Below are positions 22,046 to 34,372 of a stretch of DNA of 64,000 nt, in pieces (within the stretch, counting starts at the first letter, position 1; every line of letters starts with the position of its first letter). The stretch covers positions 1-64,000 of the forward strand of contig JAJAGP010000759.1 in assembly GCA_025084515.1 (NCBI GenBank), read 5' to 3'. The translations under genes and the position numbers were made by a program. A model generated the notes under the pieces. That model was not told where the DNA came from, ran no database searches, and worked only from the letters and a program-made list of their open reading frames with translations. The stretch is from Ancistrus triradiatus. Its lineage: Eukaryota > Chordata > Actinopteri > Siluriformes > Loricariidae.

Positions 22046-25000
22046 TCAGTAATGCTGGGATGTCCCATTGCTGGGATACCTAATGTCTGGGATCTGATCT
22101 GTAAACGGCTGCATCGTCCACTGGCTGGACCCAACATGCTCCAAAACCGAGGAGTGTTCGGAACCTGTAGCACCTGAAATACAAAGACTATCCCTTAGTA
22201 ATATATTCAGGTAACTGAATAGCCATTTACAAAAAAAAAAACATCAAGCTGTACACAATTTCTATACTTGCTTTTTAGTTTACCCAAACGACTTGGCATC
22301 AAAAACGGAGCAAATCACAATATTTTCCACTACCAATATGATAACGATATAATATAAAAATAAATAAATAAAATAGATGACACGTTATTTATTATTATTA
22401 TTATTAATAACTTCTAAATACCTTTCAAAAGTAGTCATAATAGACATTAACCTATATACTCATAAGAGTGAGTCATTTCAGGAGAAAATCTTGCTTTTTC
22501 ATGTGTTTGCCAGCTGCAGATGTTTGTGTATTTTGTCTTGTGTGCACAGCAGGGCTGTTTCTGTATCTATTACAGTATCCATGGTATGAAATAATACCAG
22601 CATTCACTTCAGTACCGCTACACCTCCCAATCCCACCTACCGAACCCTGAAAGACTTGTTAATGCAACTTCTTATACTATAATTAGTATAAATTATGCTT
22701 CTACTAGACTTTGTCAGAATGTCTTACTTTGCTGAAACGATGTGCAGTCTGTAACTGTAATATCTGACAGCCCTAGTCCACTTTAGCTTTGAATTAAGGG
22801 ATTTGGCTTAGAACATGTATTAAGGCTGCAAACAGACAGTAACAGTCACCTTGCTGACTAGCAGGACAGAAGCTACAGGGATGTTGGCTTCCGCTAGCAG
22901 AGTTTTCTTCGTAACCAGGGTCCTGCTTCTCTTCTTTGATCGCCATCCTTTTAGCGTCCTCTGCAATAAAAATATTTTAGTGTCTTCAGATGAAGTATTA
23001 ATTTCACTCCAGAGCAAAATGGACACCTTTAGTTTAACTTTTTGATACAGTTTCAACTACTGGCGCATTGGAACCATTTTTCACACCGACACTGATGCTG
23101 AAATGAGTGATTTGTGTAGTGGGAAGCAATCGGCATTCAAATCTAATGGTGGCCTCAGACTTTTGCACACTACTGTAGAGACACAAATTCTTTTATTAGG
23201 TACACCTGTTAAACTGCTTGTTGATGCAAAGACAGGTCTGCACCATTTTAACGTCCTTACGATCAACATCTGTTCACTTTAAAGACCGAGGTCTTAAAAA
23301 TTATTATAGGAAGTAAGCATCTATCTTAAATCCAGCTTAGTCAAGTCTAAATGACAGAAAACTAGTACGAGTGAACTCTGGTAACCCCTGCTGACAGAAA
23401 AGAGAATCGCAGTCTTGAAACGCAGAAAACATGGAAGTATTTCAAGTTTTACTAAAGACACAAAGATAATGATGACTATATTGTATAGTACATTACTATA
23501 TGAAATATTTTCGTATTGTGTTTTCGTTAATATTGTTTAAAATAATACACTATGTGCAAAGTATCTAAACTGCTGCGTGACCATTGGTTCAGAGCATATG
23601 GCGTCAATTTCTTACAAAACAGATCTGGAACACTGACTCATTTGACCAGAATAATTGTTTCTAATGTGTGATGGTCCATCACAGATGCCTCCAAGCCCAG
23701 AGAAGTCGATCACGCTTCTGGACATGGTTAACATAAGGCGTCTTTTTTGCACAGTAAAGTTTTAAGTGGCATTTGTGAATGTAACTCCTATTGGAACTCT
23801 TATTTGTTGCTGGCCTATGGCACTGCTTCCCTCGGGTGGAGGGGCCGTGTATGCAATAAGGAATGTGTCGAGGGACAGGACAAGTGGCCAACAAAGGAAC
23901 TACCCATTACTATTAATATAACTATTACCTTTGGCCAAGGTTAAATCAAACGTGTACTGTGTCTCTTCAATCTCCTGGTGGGGCACCACACCCTTCAGCT
24001 GGTCCCTCAGCTCCTTCAGCTTAATATAGAAATGAACTTTGTCTTGAGCACGAGGGAATTGGGCACATCGTGGACTGGAGGATGGCATTAAGTAACAAAC
24101 CTGCACACGTGTACACAATAACATTTCAGAAAGGATTTTACAGTCATAAAGCCAGCAACAATGGAAACAATTATCTCCTGGAAATCATACTGTTTCTGTG
24201 TCTGGAACCCTGTAGGGCTGCAGTCCAAATTCTACGTTCTTGGCTTTTACTCCAAAAATCTCTTTACAGAATATTTCATAGATGCCTGAAATCCAAAAAC
24301 ACAGTTACATTTATAGAAAAAAATGATAGCTGTTCTAATTTGAGAAGATAAAAGTTGTCGCACATTTTCCGTTGAAGGCTGCAATCCGTGGCTTGTATTT
24401 CTGTAGCTTTTCTAAAAGTTGCTTGCCTCCTTCTCGGATCTCCTTACTGTAAAAGGGAAAAGAAAAAAGAGCTGAAATCCAGCCTAGGTTAAGACTAATT
24501 AATTTATTAAGCTCAATTTATTGGGATAAAAACTAGTAATATCTATAGGCAATTACTGGGAGGGCTAATGTGTAACAAGAACCTGCTTCCTTATCAGGAA
24601 AGACAATCGCACTGGAGGAACTTTTTATGGTTCTTAGTACTGTGTCCCATTTCTTACGAGTTCGCACCTCAGGAACTCGGAACAACTGGAGTTCTTAGAA
24701 TTTAATTCACGATACTGAGTTCATTATTCATTTTTCTTACTTTTTAAAAATTTCTGAAGCGTAAACAATGCAAAACAATGCACATTTTCTTGAATAAGTA
24801 AAAAGAAAACTTTAGTCTCCTGCAATTAAAGGGAATTACTAGAAGCAGGAGTTTACAGGGGTGTAGCTTCACCATATATTACATAACTGAGTGAAAACAT
24901 TGCTTTTTATTTCAACAATTCAAAATAATGTGTACTTTTCTTGTATAAAAAAGTACACAAGAGTATATCTTTAAATGCGTATGGGTGAATCACATACGTT

Positions 25001-28000
25001 TGTGCCCTCTGGTGTTAAAAAAATGCAGTTGCATTAGATTAGGACTGCAGCAGCCTAGTGGTTAAGGTACCGGACTATGAACCAGAAGGTCCAGGGTTCA
25101 AATCTCACCCTGACCCAAATCCCAAGCTGCCACTGTCGGGTCCTTGAGCAAGGCCCTCAACCCACAATTGCTTGGAATGTAAGACTGTATGAATTGTAAG
25201 TCGCTCGGGATAAGGACGTCTGCTAAATTAGATGACATAGTTAATCTCCACGATGCCACATTTTTGCATCACGATGCGTCTTTACACCCTTATCCTGCTG
25301 AAATTTAACTGATATTCAGATGCAAGAGTTTTATGACTGAGGACATGTGTAATTAACTCACAGACACTCACAAACTAATCCAATCTGAATAGGGCTTAAA
25401 AACTAAAACAAGAGAAATGTCTCTAAATTTAGGCAATTCAGAAATGAAAGAACTGGTTGTTATATAAATAATGGTAAGGACCTATAACACACAAAGTAGC
25501 ACCAGGTTTAAAGTAGGGCTGGGCAATATGATGATATTATATCGTATCGTGATAAATGTTATCATGATAGACAATATGCTTTTCTGAGCAAATCAAGGAT
25601 ATCATCAGAGCTTAAAGAACACTGACCAACTGCATGTTTCATTATAAAGAATGTAATTAGTCCTGTTTAATTGGATTAAGTGCAGCACAGTTTGAATATA
25701 AATCACTTTACTAAGTATGGCATAATATTTAAATAGTAGTCTTTGAGGATCTGTCGCATTTGTCTGCTGCATTTTGTCTGCGATGTTATGTATCATGATA
25801 AATATCGTGTATCGTGTCACAGCAGGAGGAAAGGCTTTCTCATACATGGCCCCCCAACTATGGAATAAACTTCCCACTTTAGTTCGAGACTCAGACACTC
25901 TCCAAATTTTTAAGTCTAGGCTAAAGACAAACCTATTTACGCAGGCTTTTGACTAGATTTAGACCAGGATGCATGGCTTGGGTCACTGGGGCCGGAGTCT
26001 GGAGGTCATGTTTGGCCTGCCTGCCTTTGTCCGCTAGACGGGAGAGTGTCGAGTGGGCGGTCTGGCTGAACTAGGCTTCGGTCCTCGTGATCTTGACTCA
26101 TGCATCCTTGAACTTAGAATAAGGGCAGAGCTGGGGGTTCATAGTCAAAGAGGGGGGGGGGGGGGGGGGAATCTTATGGTGATCAGAGACGTTGGGTTTG
26201 CTGTCCTTCTGCCCTCCCGTGGGGTTGCCAATGTCTCATGTGATCCCTCTTGGCTGTGTTTCCCGACCAGTTCTCCTCTTTCTAGCTATGCTGCTATAGC
26301 TAATGCTGCTGGGGTCTCATGCTACACTTGGCATCAGTTGATTGACATTGGCATCAGTGATTGTTAATAGACACTGTGCTCTTAATCAATAACTAATTAC
26401 ATTTTCTGTTTTCTCTCAGAGCTGTGTTCCGGTACCAGTTCCAGCCCCCCACACATGATGTTCATCTGATGGAGCTCCACTCAAGCTGCTTCCGTCATCA
26501 GCTCCGGCCCCATCATAAACCCGGGCCACTTAATGTCGATGTGCATACTTCACATTTTATTCGAACTTGACTCCATGACTTTAGTTTTGTTCTTAGATTT
26601 ATCATCTACGCCGCCCAAGGAGGTTGGGTCCCTTTTTGAGTCTTGGTCCTCCCAAGGTTTTCTTCCTAGAACTAGGGAGTTTTTCCTTGCCACTGTCGCC
26701 CTAGGCTTGCTCAATTTGGGATTGGACGTAGTTATTAGGAGATAATCTAAACTTGTAAAGTTGCTTTGAGACAATGCTCCATTGTAAAAAGCGCTATATA
26801 AATAAATTTGACTTGACTTGACGTGCATGGTGAAAATGTCTTTAAATACTGTGATATAAGCTTTTCACCTCATCACCCACCCTTAGTTTCAAGAGACAAT
26901 TCATGCCATGGTTGTCAGCTGACAGAAGGACTTAACGGACTTACTTTGAAAGGTCTTTGCTCCCAGGTGTAGTCCTTTCCACCATATTAGTAAACCCAAT
27001 ACTGTATTTTTCTGGAAGCGTCTGATCATGCATGTAGTTCAGTTGCTCATCTGAGAGTCCTGATAAAAACAGGCACTTCCCTGTGAGACAGAATTCATAC
27101 CAATGATCAATAATTCAATACAGTCCACAAATTAATACACAGAAGCGCAAAGAGTATGACGAGACATACAAAAATGGTTTCCAGGATTTGGGTAATGGCG
27201 TCCTTTGTAGGCTGATAACAGTCCTGGGTTGATACCAATCTGCAAAACACGATTAAACAGGAATAGAAATCAGGAAAGAGCACACAAAATAAGCATCACA
27301 AACAAAATTTAGAAGTATGCACCCTTTAACGACTGCATTATGTTCTGTGAAACAGGACATTGACCAAAATAAATGTTGATCGGACATTACAATAGTCACA
27401 TAGTTTACGAACACAATTAACAGCTTGTTACAAATAAGTAGTGGAAAGTCATCCACACAAACGTGACTAACTTGCACAAAAAGCCGCAAAACACATCAAC
27501 CGACTTAGAAGAGTCTGTAGTCCGAACCCAACAAGCAAGCGAGCACACAGTAAAGTAGCTAATTTTACACACACAGACTGTCACTCTTTAACTCCCGCCT
27601 CTGCTTGTGGATCTGCAGCGTTGATTGGCTGTTGAAGTGACCGACTTAACAGCCTCGACATCGTGTGTGTGTGTCTGTTTAACAGGAAAAGCACTAAAAT
27701 GTGCAGAGCAGGGGGGGATACCAGGACCAGGATTGAGAAACACTGCACTAGACACTAGATGATGCCTATCACCATACTGGCTATGTGTTCAAGCATCTAA
27801 GAAATGATTAGATACTCACTATTAAAATGTCAAGATTGTAGGCGATGACATCGGGCAGCTTCTTGGCCATAACCTCTTCCACAGACATGCCATTAAACCT
27901 GTCCAGGGTTCGCTTGGGTTTTTTCACAGTGCCTTCAGTAGGGGCTTGGTCCTTCACCCCCTCCGTTTTGGATTTGGCTGGTCGCCCGCGCTTCTTCCCT

Positions 28001-31000
28001 TGTTCAGGTGGTGATGGAAGAGCTACAGAGGATATGGGGAAGTGACTTTACTCCACTGCTCAAAGAAGGGGACTGTGGTAGCCTAGTTGTTAAGGTACTG
28101 GACTATGGACCAAAAGGTCCAGGGTTCAAATCCCACCTCTGCCAAGCTGCCACTGTTGGGTCCTTGAGCAAGGCCCTTAACCCACAATTGCTTGGATTGT
28201 AAGATTGTATTAACTGTAAGTCGCTCTGGATAAGGGCGTCTGCTAAATGCTGTAAATGTAAATGTATTTCGTTCACAGTAATGATCACACTTTCCATCCA
28301 GTTTTTTCCCCGCTTGACCTGGTCAGGCACAGATGCACCTTGGATGGGACACCAGTCCACTGCAGGACCCTGAGGATGATCCATCCCATCCTACCATCTT
28401 ACCTATTCTGTTTTCCCTCTGAGCTGTTCTTCCAGTACCAATTCCAAACACAAGAACTTACAGGGACACTCTTTACTGGACTAAGAATGCCCATATTCTC
28501 TAATTTTATACATTAATTTGTTTATTTAGTATACATACCACTGTTTTGCATCTTTTTTTTCAATTTCTTGATAACATTGGACTGTCTTTAATTTAGTCTG
28601 TATTTTATTATATTTCATATATTATTTTTATTTAAATTCTCATTTTAATGATTCTGTGTATTTAAACTACAACTGTACAACTGTATTAATTAGTTTATTT
28701 CTTACTTATATCATCTAGGCTGCCCAAAGAGGTCGGGTCCTGTTCTGAGTTTTGATCCTCCTAAGGTTTCTTCCTCATCAAGTTTAAGGCGTTTTTCCTT
28801 ACCACTGTGGCCATAAGCTTGCATAATTGATTATGTGGGGTTAGATAATTTTTAAGCTGCTTTGAGACAATGCTCTGTTGTTTGTTTGTTTGTTTATTAG
28901 TTTTATTTAATGTCACATCACCAACAGTGGCTATATTCATGACATACACAAGGTTATATCAACACACTAGTTATGACCCATTTAGTGTGACGAATTACCT
29001 AACTCTTTTACCATTCATAATGATGCTAATAATAAAAATGCACTGCCGACCAAAAAAAGGTCACCACCTGGATTTAAAGAAACAAATACTTAAGAGCCCC
29101 CAAAGACTGCATTGGTGATTATGTTTCAGCTGGAAGCAAGTTATTTAACCCTAACTGATGCAGTGAGTAGCTTCTCATTTGTTAAACAACCATGTCGAAA
29201 GACATCCTATGATCATGGAAAAAATGTTCATCTGTTTCAGAAGGGTCAAATTATTGGTATGCATTAAGCAGAAAAAGAAATCTAAAGAGATTGCTGAAAC
29301 TACTAAAATCGGGTTAAGAACTATCCAACGCATTATTAAAAAGTGGAAGGACAGTGGGGAAACATCATCTTAGAGGAAGGAATGTGGTCAGAAAAAAATC
29401 TTGAATGATTGTGATTGCGGATCACTTAAATGTTTGGTGAAATCAAATTGTAGAAAAACAACAGTAGAACTCAGGGATATGTTTAATAGCGAAAGTAAGA
29501 GCATTTCCACACACAATGCAAAGGGAACTCAAGGGATTGGGACTTAACAGCTGTGTAGCCTTAAGAAAACCACTTGTTAGTGAGGATAACCGGCAAATGC
29601 GGCTTCAGTTTGCTAGGGAGCATAAAGATTGGACTCTGGAGCAATGGAAGAAGGTCATGTGATCTGATGAGTCCAGATTTAGCCTGTTCCTGAGAGATGG
29701 ACACATCAGGGTAAGAAGAGAGTTGGCTGAAGTGAAGCACCCATCATGCCCAGTGCCTACAGTACAAGCCTGTGGGGGCGGAGCTATGATCTGGGGTTGC
29801 TGCAGTTGGTCAGGTCTGGGTTCAGCAACGTTATGTGCCCAAAGAATGAGGTCAGCTGATTACCTGAATATACTGAACCACCAGGTTATTCCATCAATGG
29901 ATTTTTTTTCCCCTGATGGCACGGGCATATTCCAAGAGGACAATGTCAGGATTCAGGATATTAATGGTGAGAGAGTAGTTCAGGGAGCATGAGGCATCAT
30001 TTTCACACATGGATTGGCCACCACAGAGTCCAGATTTGAACCCCATTGAGAATCTTTGGGATGTGCTGGAGGAGACTTTGTGCAGTGGTCCAAATCTCCC
30101 ATCATCAATACAAGATCTTGGGGAAAAATTAATGCAACTCTGGGCAGAACTAAATGTTGTGACACTGCAGAAGCTTGTGGAAACGATGCCACAGTGAATG
30201 CGTGCTGTAATCAAAGCTAAAGGTGGTCCAACGGAATATTAGAGTGTGACCTTTTTTTTTTTTTTTTTTGGCCGGGCAGTGTATCATTACTAACTGACTC
30301 ATTATCAAAATTTAATTATCAAACATTCCCTACTGCCAAATGCTGGGTATTTTGCTGGGTATTTTGTACATGACATCACATCATAGATGGTTCTGACGGC
30401 AGTACCTGTGTGCTGGACAGGCAGCTCATGGAACTGATCGAGTTGAGATGGATATTCAGCTCTCTGGACTGAGGACTCATTCATGATGCCATACTCTACA
30501 ACCTCCTGTTTGTATTGGAAGGCATTAACCATCTGGGTGTACTGAGGAACTGGTTGTGGTTGAAACTGCTGTTGTGTGGTGTGATACCTGGAAAAAATAG
30601 CACAGACCTAGAGTTTAATGTAAAGAGAAATTGCAATAAAAGTGAAAATCACTGACAGGTCAGTATGCTGTGAAGACCTGTCAGTACAAGGTTTATATTG
30701 CTGTACAGATTTTTTTGCACAGCCCTACATTACATATTTTAAACCTCAGATCATGAATAGATCATTAAAAAATTCTGATAATTAAAATGTGGATGAGTGA
30801 TCAGCTGCTTTGGTGTAGCCATTATAAACGTGCTTGATTGGTACAACCAATGACCTTCCAGATCACACACACATGACTAACTGCCCCCCACCTGACATCC
30901 ACTGTGACTTCGAAATAAGCCCAACTGTTCCTTGCAGATTCCACTACCAGTAGTGAAAGGTAACACAAAAATTCACCATCGTTTGGGAAGGTGTTTTGAA

Positions 31001-32701
31001 AAGAACTCTATAATGAAGATGTGGAATTTAGGAGAAGGACACAGAACGATTCCAGAGTACTGTTCACACCATTATTTTGAAGAGGGAAGTGTATGACACC
31101 ACCAACACCTTGTCTAAATTGGGATGTCCCTTCACACTGGATGACTGAGCTAAATGGATACTGACGAGGAAACTGTCAACTGGAGAGTGGCAAAACTTAT
31201 ACGTCTGTATTGCTGAGATTGGCTGGTCTGTGCATGTTACAACAATCTCACAAGCTTTACACAAACCTGACCTGTATGGAGGGTGGCAAAAAAGAAAAAT
31301 TGTGCTTCTCATGCCATGTGACAAAAAGTTTTATGGTCAGATGAGTACTATGATTGGAGAAGTCCAAGCGCATCACAGCACCCAAAATATACCATACCTA
31401 CTGTGAAGCAGGGTGGTGACAACAGTGAGTGTATTTATATGCACTTAATAATCTGATAACTGCCTATAATCAGAATTTGTCAGTAATCCAATCAACAAGT
31501 TTACATGCACTTGAGTAATTAGATAATGGGAAACCTCCAGGCTTCCATGACTCTGGCAACAAATGCATTTCTGCTTTGCAACAAGCCAATAATTTCACAG
31601 AAATATAAGACATAAACATCAAACTTTAATATTAAATAATCAAATTCTTAATTTTCTCGAGTATATACTGCGTTTCAGAGTCTCCACAAAGGGTTTGACA
31701 GCGGTTTCACTGCCTGTTCTGTGGCACGTTTAACTGCAGGGTTGCCAGATCCGACAAAAAAACGCTTTAAAGTCAATGGAAAAAGAGGCCAATTAAAGCC
31801 AAGTCTTTAGAATATGCAGACCTGACAACCGCTGATTATAACCGGGTAACTGGTATACACGCTTTGAGTAATCTGTATACATGTTACCCAATTTCCTAGT
31901 TAGAAACGGTTGCCAGTTCCACCTGTACTAAATAACTGGCTTTATTTGGACTCGTTTACCCATGTTGTGGAGGTATTTTCAATTGGTGAGGATTGAAGGG
32001 AGAATGGATGCTAAGTACATACCAAGTACACTCAAACTTATGAGGAAAAACTGCAGCCCAGCTAAAGGATAGGAAGGTGAATGTTCATGAGTGGCCAAGT
32101 CAGAGCCCTGATCTAAATTCAATAGAAAACTTGAACCTGAACCTGAACCTGTAACTGAACTTGTGACTGCAAATATTACCCAATCTGGGTGTGCAAAGTC
32201 GGTACAGACACGTCCAAACAGACCAATGACTGTAATTAAGGCAAAATGTGGCTCTAAACAGTACCAAATAAGAGGACTGATCACTTTTCCAACTTTGTTA
32301 TTCTAGTTTTTCATTCATCAGAACTGGTGCCCATGTTCTTCTTATATGAATGTTGTAAGGCAAAATGTGTAAAAGCTAGGCCAATAAATGCTTGGGGTTT
32401 GATTTCAGGCTGTAAATTTTGAAAAGGGAGTATTTAAAGAGGTATGATGATTTCCTATTGGCAATGTACACAAAATATGGTTTCCAGAAGGGGCTCAAAG
32501 ATCTACTCAGTCGATACATAGTAGTTAGTAATACAGTATTATAAAGGGAAACAAATCTACACACTTTCCGCCCATGTAATGGAGTTTACATATACATTTT
32601 ATTCATTTAAAAGCACAGATCCTGTTACGTGTTTGTTTTACTCACCACTGCTGAAACGAATCCATGGAATCCATCTGAGATTCAAACTGCTTTCCTTCCA
32701 T
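22046..32701 (-). CDS. tdg: G/T mismatch-specific thymine-DNA glycosylase, copy B
   Basis: Exons in transcript order: 32701-32646, 30587-30406, 28022-27820, 27239-27170, 27080-26945, 24446-24364, 24285-24191, 24100-23929, 22960-22850 and 22173-22046. They give 411 residues, essentially human TDG length, with the same intron phases as copy A. Catalytic loop IGINPGLLSAYKGRHYP, with Asn at 151; SIGFTNMVERTTPGSKDL; CIYEIF; PSSSPRC, with the intercalating-loop Arg at 286; IKEE sumoylation-type Lys at 341. Unlike copy A it keeps the conserved TDG C-terminus (SSQWTMQPFTDQIP). It has KKRGRP, an AT-hook core, at 89-94, and a Gln-rich N-terminus (QQQFQPQPVPQ). The start at 32701 is the most upstream in-frame ATG in exon 1; two more in-frame Met follow at residues 10 and 13. 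It is probably the more TDG-like paralogue. The role in base excision repair and active demethylation is from family knowledge. Confidence 0.93.
22385..22408. repeat. (ATT)n microsatellite
   Basis: Short run of tta/att triplets in intron 9 of TDG copy B. Confidence 0.8.
22961..23928. other. Intron 8 of TDG copy B
   Basis: It contains short ends of two DNA-element families, 23143-23180 (ggtggcctcagacttttgca) and 23185-23250 (tattaggtacacctgttaaa). The rest shows nothing recognisable. Confidence 0.5.
24447..25042. other. Intron 5 of TDG copy B, first part
   Basis: AT-rich intron sequence with no recognised exon or repeat. Short poly-purine and poly-A runs only. Confidence 0.4.
25043..25228 (+). 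mobile_element. tRNA-derived SINE, copy 5
   Basis: cagcctagtggttaaggtac, ggttcaaatctcaccc, gtcgctcgggataaggacgt. Lies in intron 5 of TDG copy B. Confidence 0.87.
25507..25810. mobile_element. hAT-like miniature element, right end truncated
   Basis: It starts tagggctgggcaatatgatg and ends in the imperfect inverted complement catgataaatatcgtgtatc. The outer right end is replaced by LINE sequence, so the LINE inserted into it or the two recombined. Confidence 0.6.
25811..26825 (+). mobile_element. Non-LTR retrotransposon 3' end (L2/Rex-like)
   Basis: It encodes AGGKAFSYMAPQLWNKLPTL and LQIFKSRLKTNLFTQAF, the ORF2 C-terminus, then a long 3' untranslated region including an 18-base G run (26152-26169), ending in gcgctatataaataaatttg and (ttgac)n. 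It is 5'-truncated, as is usual for LINEs, and lies in intron 5 of TDG copy B, antisense to the gene. Confidence 0.8.
27281..27810. other. Intron 3 of TDG copy B
   Basis: No recognised element. A (tg)n run at about 27663-27677 and ordinary AT-rich sequence. Confidence 0.35.
28073..28264 (+). mobile_element. tRNA-derived SINE, copy 6
   Basis: Near-consensus copy (ctgtggtagcctagttgtta, ggttcaaatcccacctctgc). It lies 51 bases from exon 3 of TDG copy B, antisense to the gene, mirroring the placement of copy 2 in TDG copy A. Confidence 0.9.
28705..28885 (+). mobile_element. LINE 3' untranslated region fragment
   Basis: ctgcccaaagaggtcgggtc, aaggtttcttcctcatcaag and ctgctttgagacaatgctct are shared with 25811-26825 but diverged. 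Intron 2 of TDG copy B. Confidence 0.65.
29041..30281 (+). mobile_element. Tc1-like transposon, full span, broken transposase
   Basis: Inverted ends cactgccgaccaaaaaaagg and ccttttttttt...ggccgggcagtg. In between are a helix-turn-helix (KSKEIAETTKIGLRTIQRII), a middle block (VQACGGGAMIWGCCSWSGLG) and a C-terminal block (DWPPQSPDLNPIENLWDVLE). They lie in separate frames with stops, so the copy is inactive. Intron 2 of TDG copy B; a sister copy is at 49577-50610. Confidence 0.85.
31064..31905. mobile_element. DNA-transposon remnants in intron 1 of TDG copy B
   Basis: 31064-31420 is a decayed Tc1-like middle region (ggctggtctgtgcatgttac, cctactgtgaagcagggtgg). 31424-31905 begins gtgagtgtatttatatgcac and resembles the 9703-10607 element. 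No frame is intact. Confidence 0.5.
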
Positions 32702-32875
32702 CTCAACTGCTGGATTTACTTTAATAGATTGATATTTGTGTACATGTTACAAACCTTAGTCCTGTCTGGCTATTGGCTGGTAATTTTACTTGCACGTTTT
32801 AAAAATTAAACTACATAACCCCATAAGAAGACACTGATTTGTGAATAGAAAACCTGTGAAAACCTCTATAGCCTA

Positions 32876-34372
32876 CATCGGGGCAAAAAAGTATTTAGTC
32901 AGTCACTGATTGTGCAAGTTCTCCTACTTAGAAAGATGAGAGAGGTCTGTCATTTTCATCATAGGTACACTTCAACTAAAATAAGTATTTGGTCACCCAC
33001 AAACAAGCAACATTTCTGACTCTCACAGACCTGTAACAACTTCTCGTTATTAAGAAGCATCTTCTGTCCTCCACTCGTTACCCCTGTAATTAATGGCACC
33101 TGTTTGACCCCTCGTTATCTGATAAAGACCCCCTGTTCACACCTCAAAACCATCAGACTTCCAAACTCAACCATGGCCAAGACCATAAGAGCTGTCAAAG
33201 GACACCAGGAAAGAAAATTGGTCGACCTGCACCATCTGGGAAGAAGTGAATCTACAATAGGCAAGCAGGTTGGTGTGAAGAATCAACTGTGGGAGCAATT
33301 GTAAGAAAATGAAACATACACAAGACCAATTATAATCCCCTCGATCTGGGGCTCACCAGATTCTCATCCCGTGGGGGTCAAATGATCATGAAGAAACGGT
33401 GACAAACATTCCAGAACTACAGGGAGGGGACCTGGAATGAATGGACCTGCAGATAGCTGGACCAAAGTAACAAAAGCACCATCATTAACGCACTACCCAG
33501 AGAGGGACTCAGATCCTGCAATGCCAGGCGTGTCCCCCTGCTTAAGCCAGTACATGTCCAAGCCCATCTGGAGTTTGCCAGAGAGCATATGGATGATCCA
33601 GAAGAAGATTGGGAGAATATCATGTGGTTAGATGAATCCAAAATAGAACTTTTTGGTAAAAACTCAACTCATCGTGTTTGGAGAAAGAAGAATTCTGAGT
33701 TGCACCATACCTACTGGAAAGCATGGGGGTGAAAACCTCATGCTTTGGGACTGTTTTTCTGTATAGGGGACAGGACGACTAAGGGACAATACGGGAAGAA
33801 TGAACAGGGCCATGTATCGTGAGATTTTAAGCCAAAACCTCCTTCCATCAGTGAGAGCATTGAAGATGGAACGTGGCTGGGTCTTCCAGCATGACAATGA
33901 TCCAAAACACACCGCTCGGGCAACGAAGGAGTGGCTCGGTAAAAAGCATTTCAAGGTCCTGGAGTGGCCTAGCCAGTCTCCAGACCTCAACCCCATAGAA
34001 AATGTGTGGAGGGAGTTGAAAGTTCGTGTTGCCCCAAAACATCACTGCTCTAGAGGAGATCTGCATGGAGGAATGGGCCAAAATACCAGCTACAGTGTGT
34101 GCAAAGCTGGTGAAGACTTACAGGAAATGTTTTATCTCTGTCATTGCCAACAAAGATTATGCTACAAAATATTGAGTTGAACTTTTGTTACTGACCAAAT
34201 ACTTATTTTCCACCATAATTTACAATTAAATTCTTTAAAAACCCAACCATGTGATTTCCTGGATTTTTTTCCCTCATTTTGTTTATGATGAAAATTACAG
34301 ACCTTTCTCGTCTTTCTAAGTAGGAGAACTTGCACAATCAGTGGCTGACTAAATACTTTTTTGCCCCACTTT
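32876..34372 (+). mobile_element. Tc1-like transposon, full length, broken transposase
   Basis: Inverted ends ggggcaaaaaagtatttagt and actaaatacttttttgcccc. The coding remnant includes MAKTIRAVKGHQERKLVDLH and, at 33800-34180, RGWVFQHDNDPKHTARATKE and EWPSQSPDLNPIENVWRELK, so the second and third acidic catalytic positions are visible. Several frame breaks are present. It sits about 175 bases upstream of the TDG copy B start codon, pointing away from it. Confidence 0.88.

Noticed and set aside
22794..22796. TAA giving TDG copy B a Cys-rich tail
   Set aside because: Splicing at CAAG|gtgact to the exon at 22173 yields the conserved TDG C-terminus, so the Cys-rich read-through is intronic.
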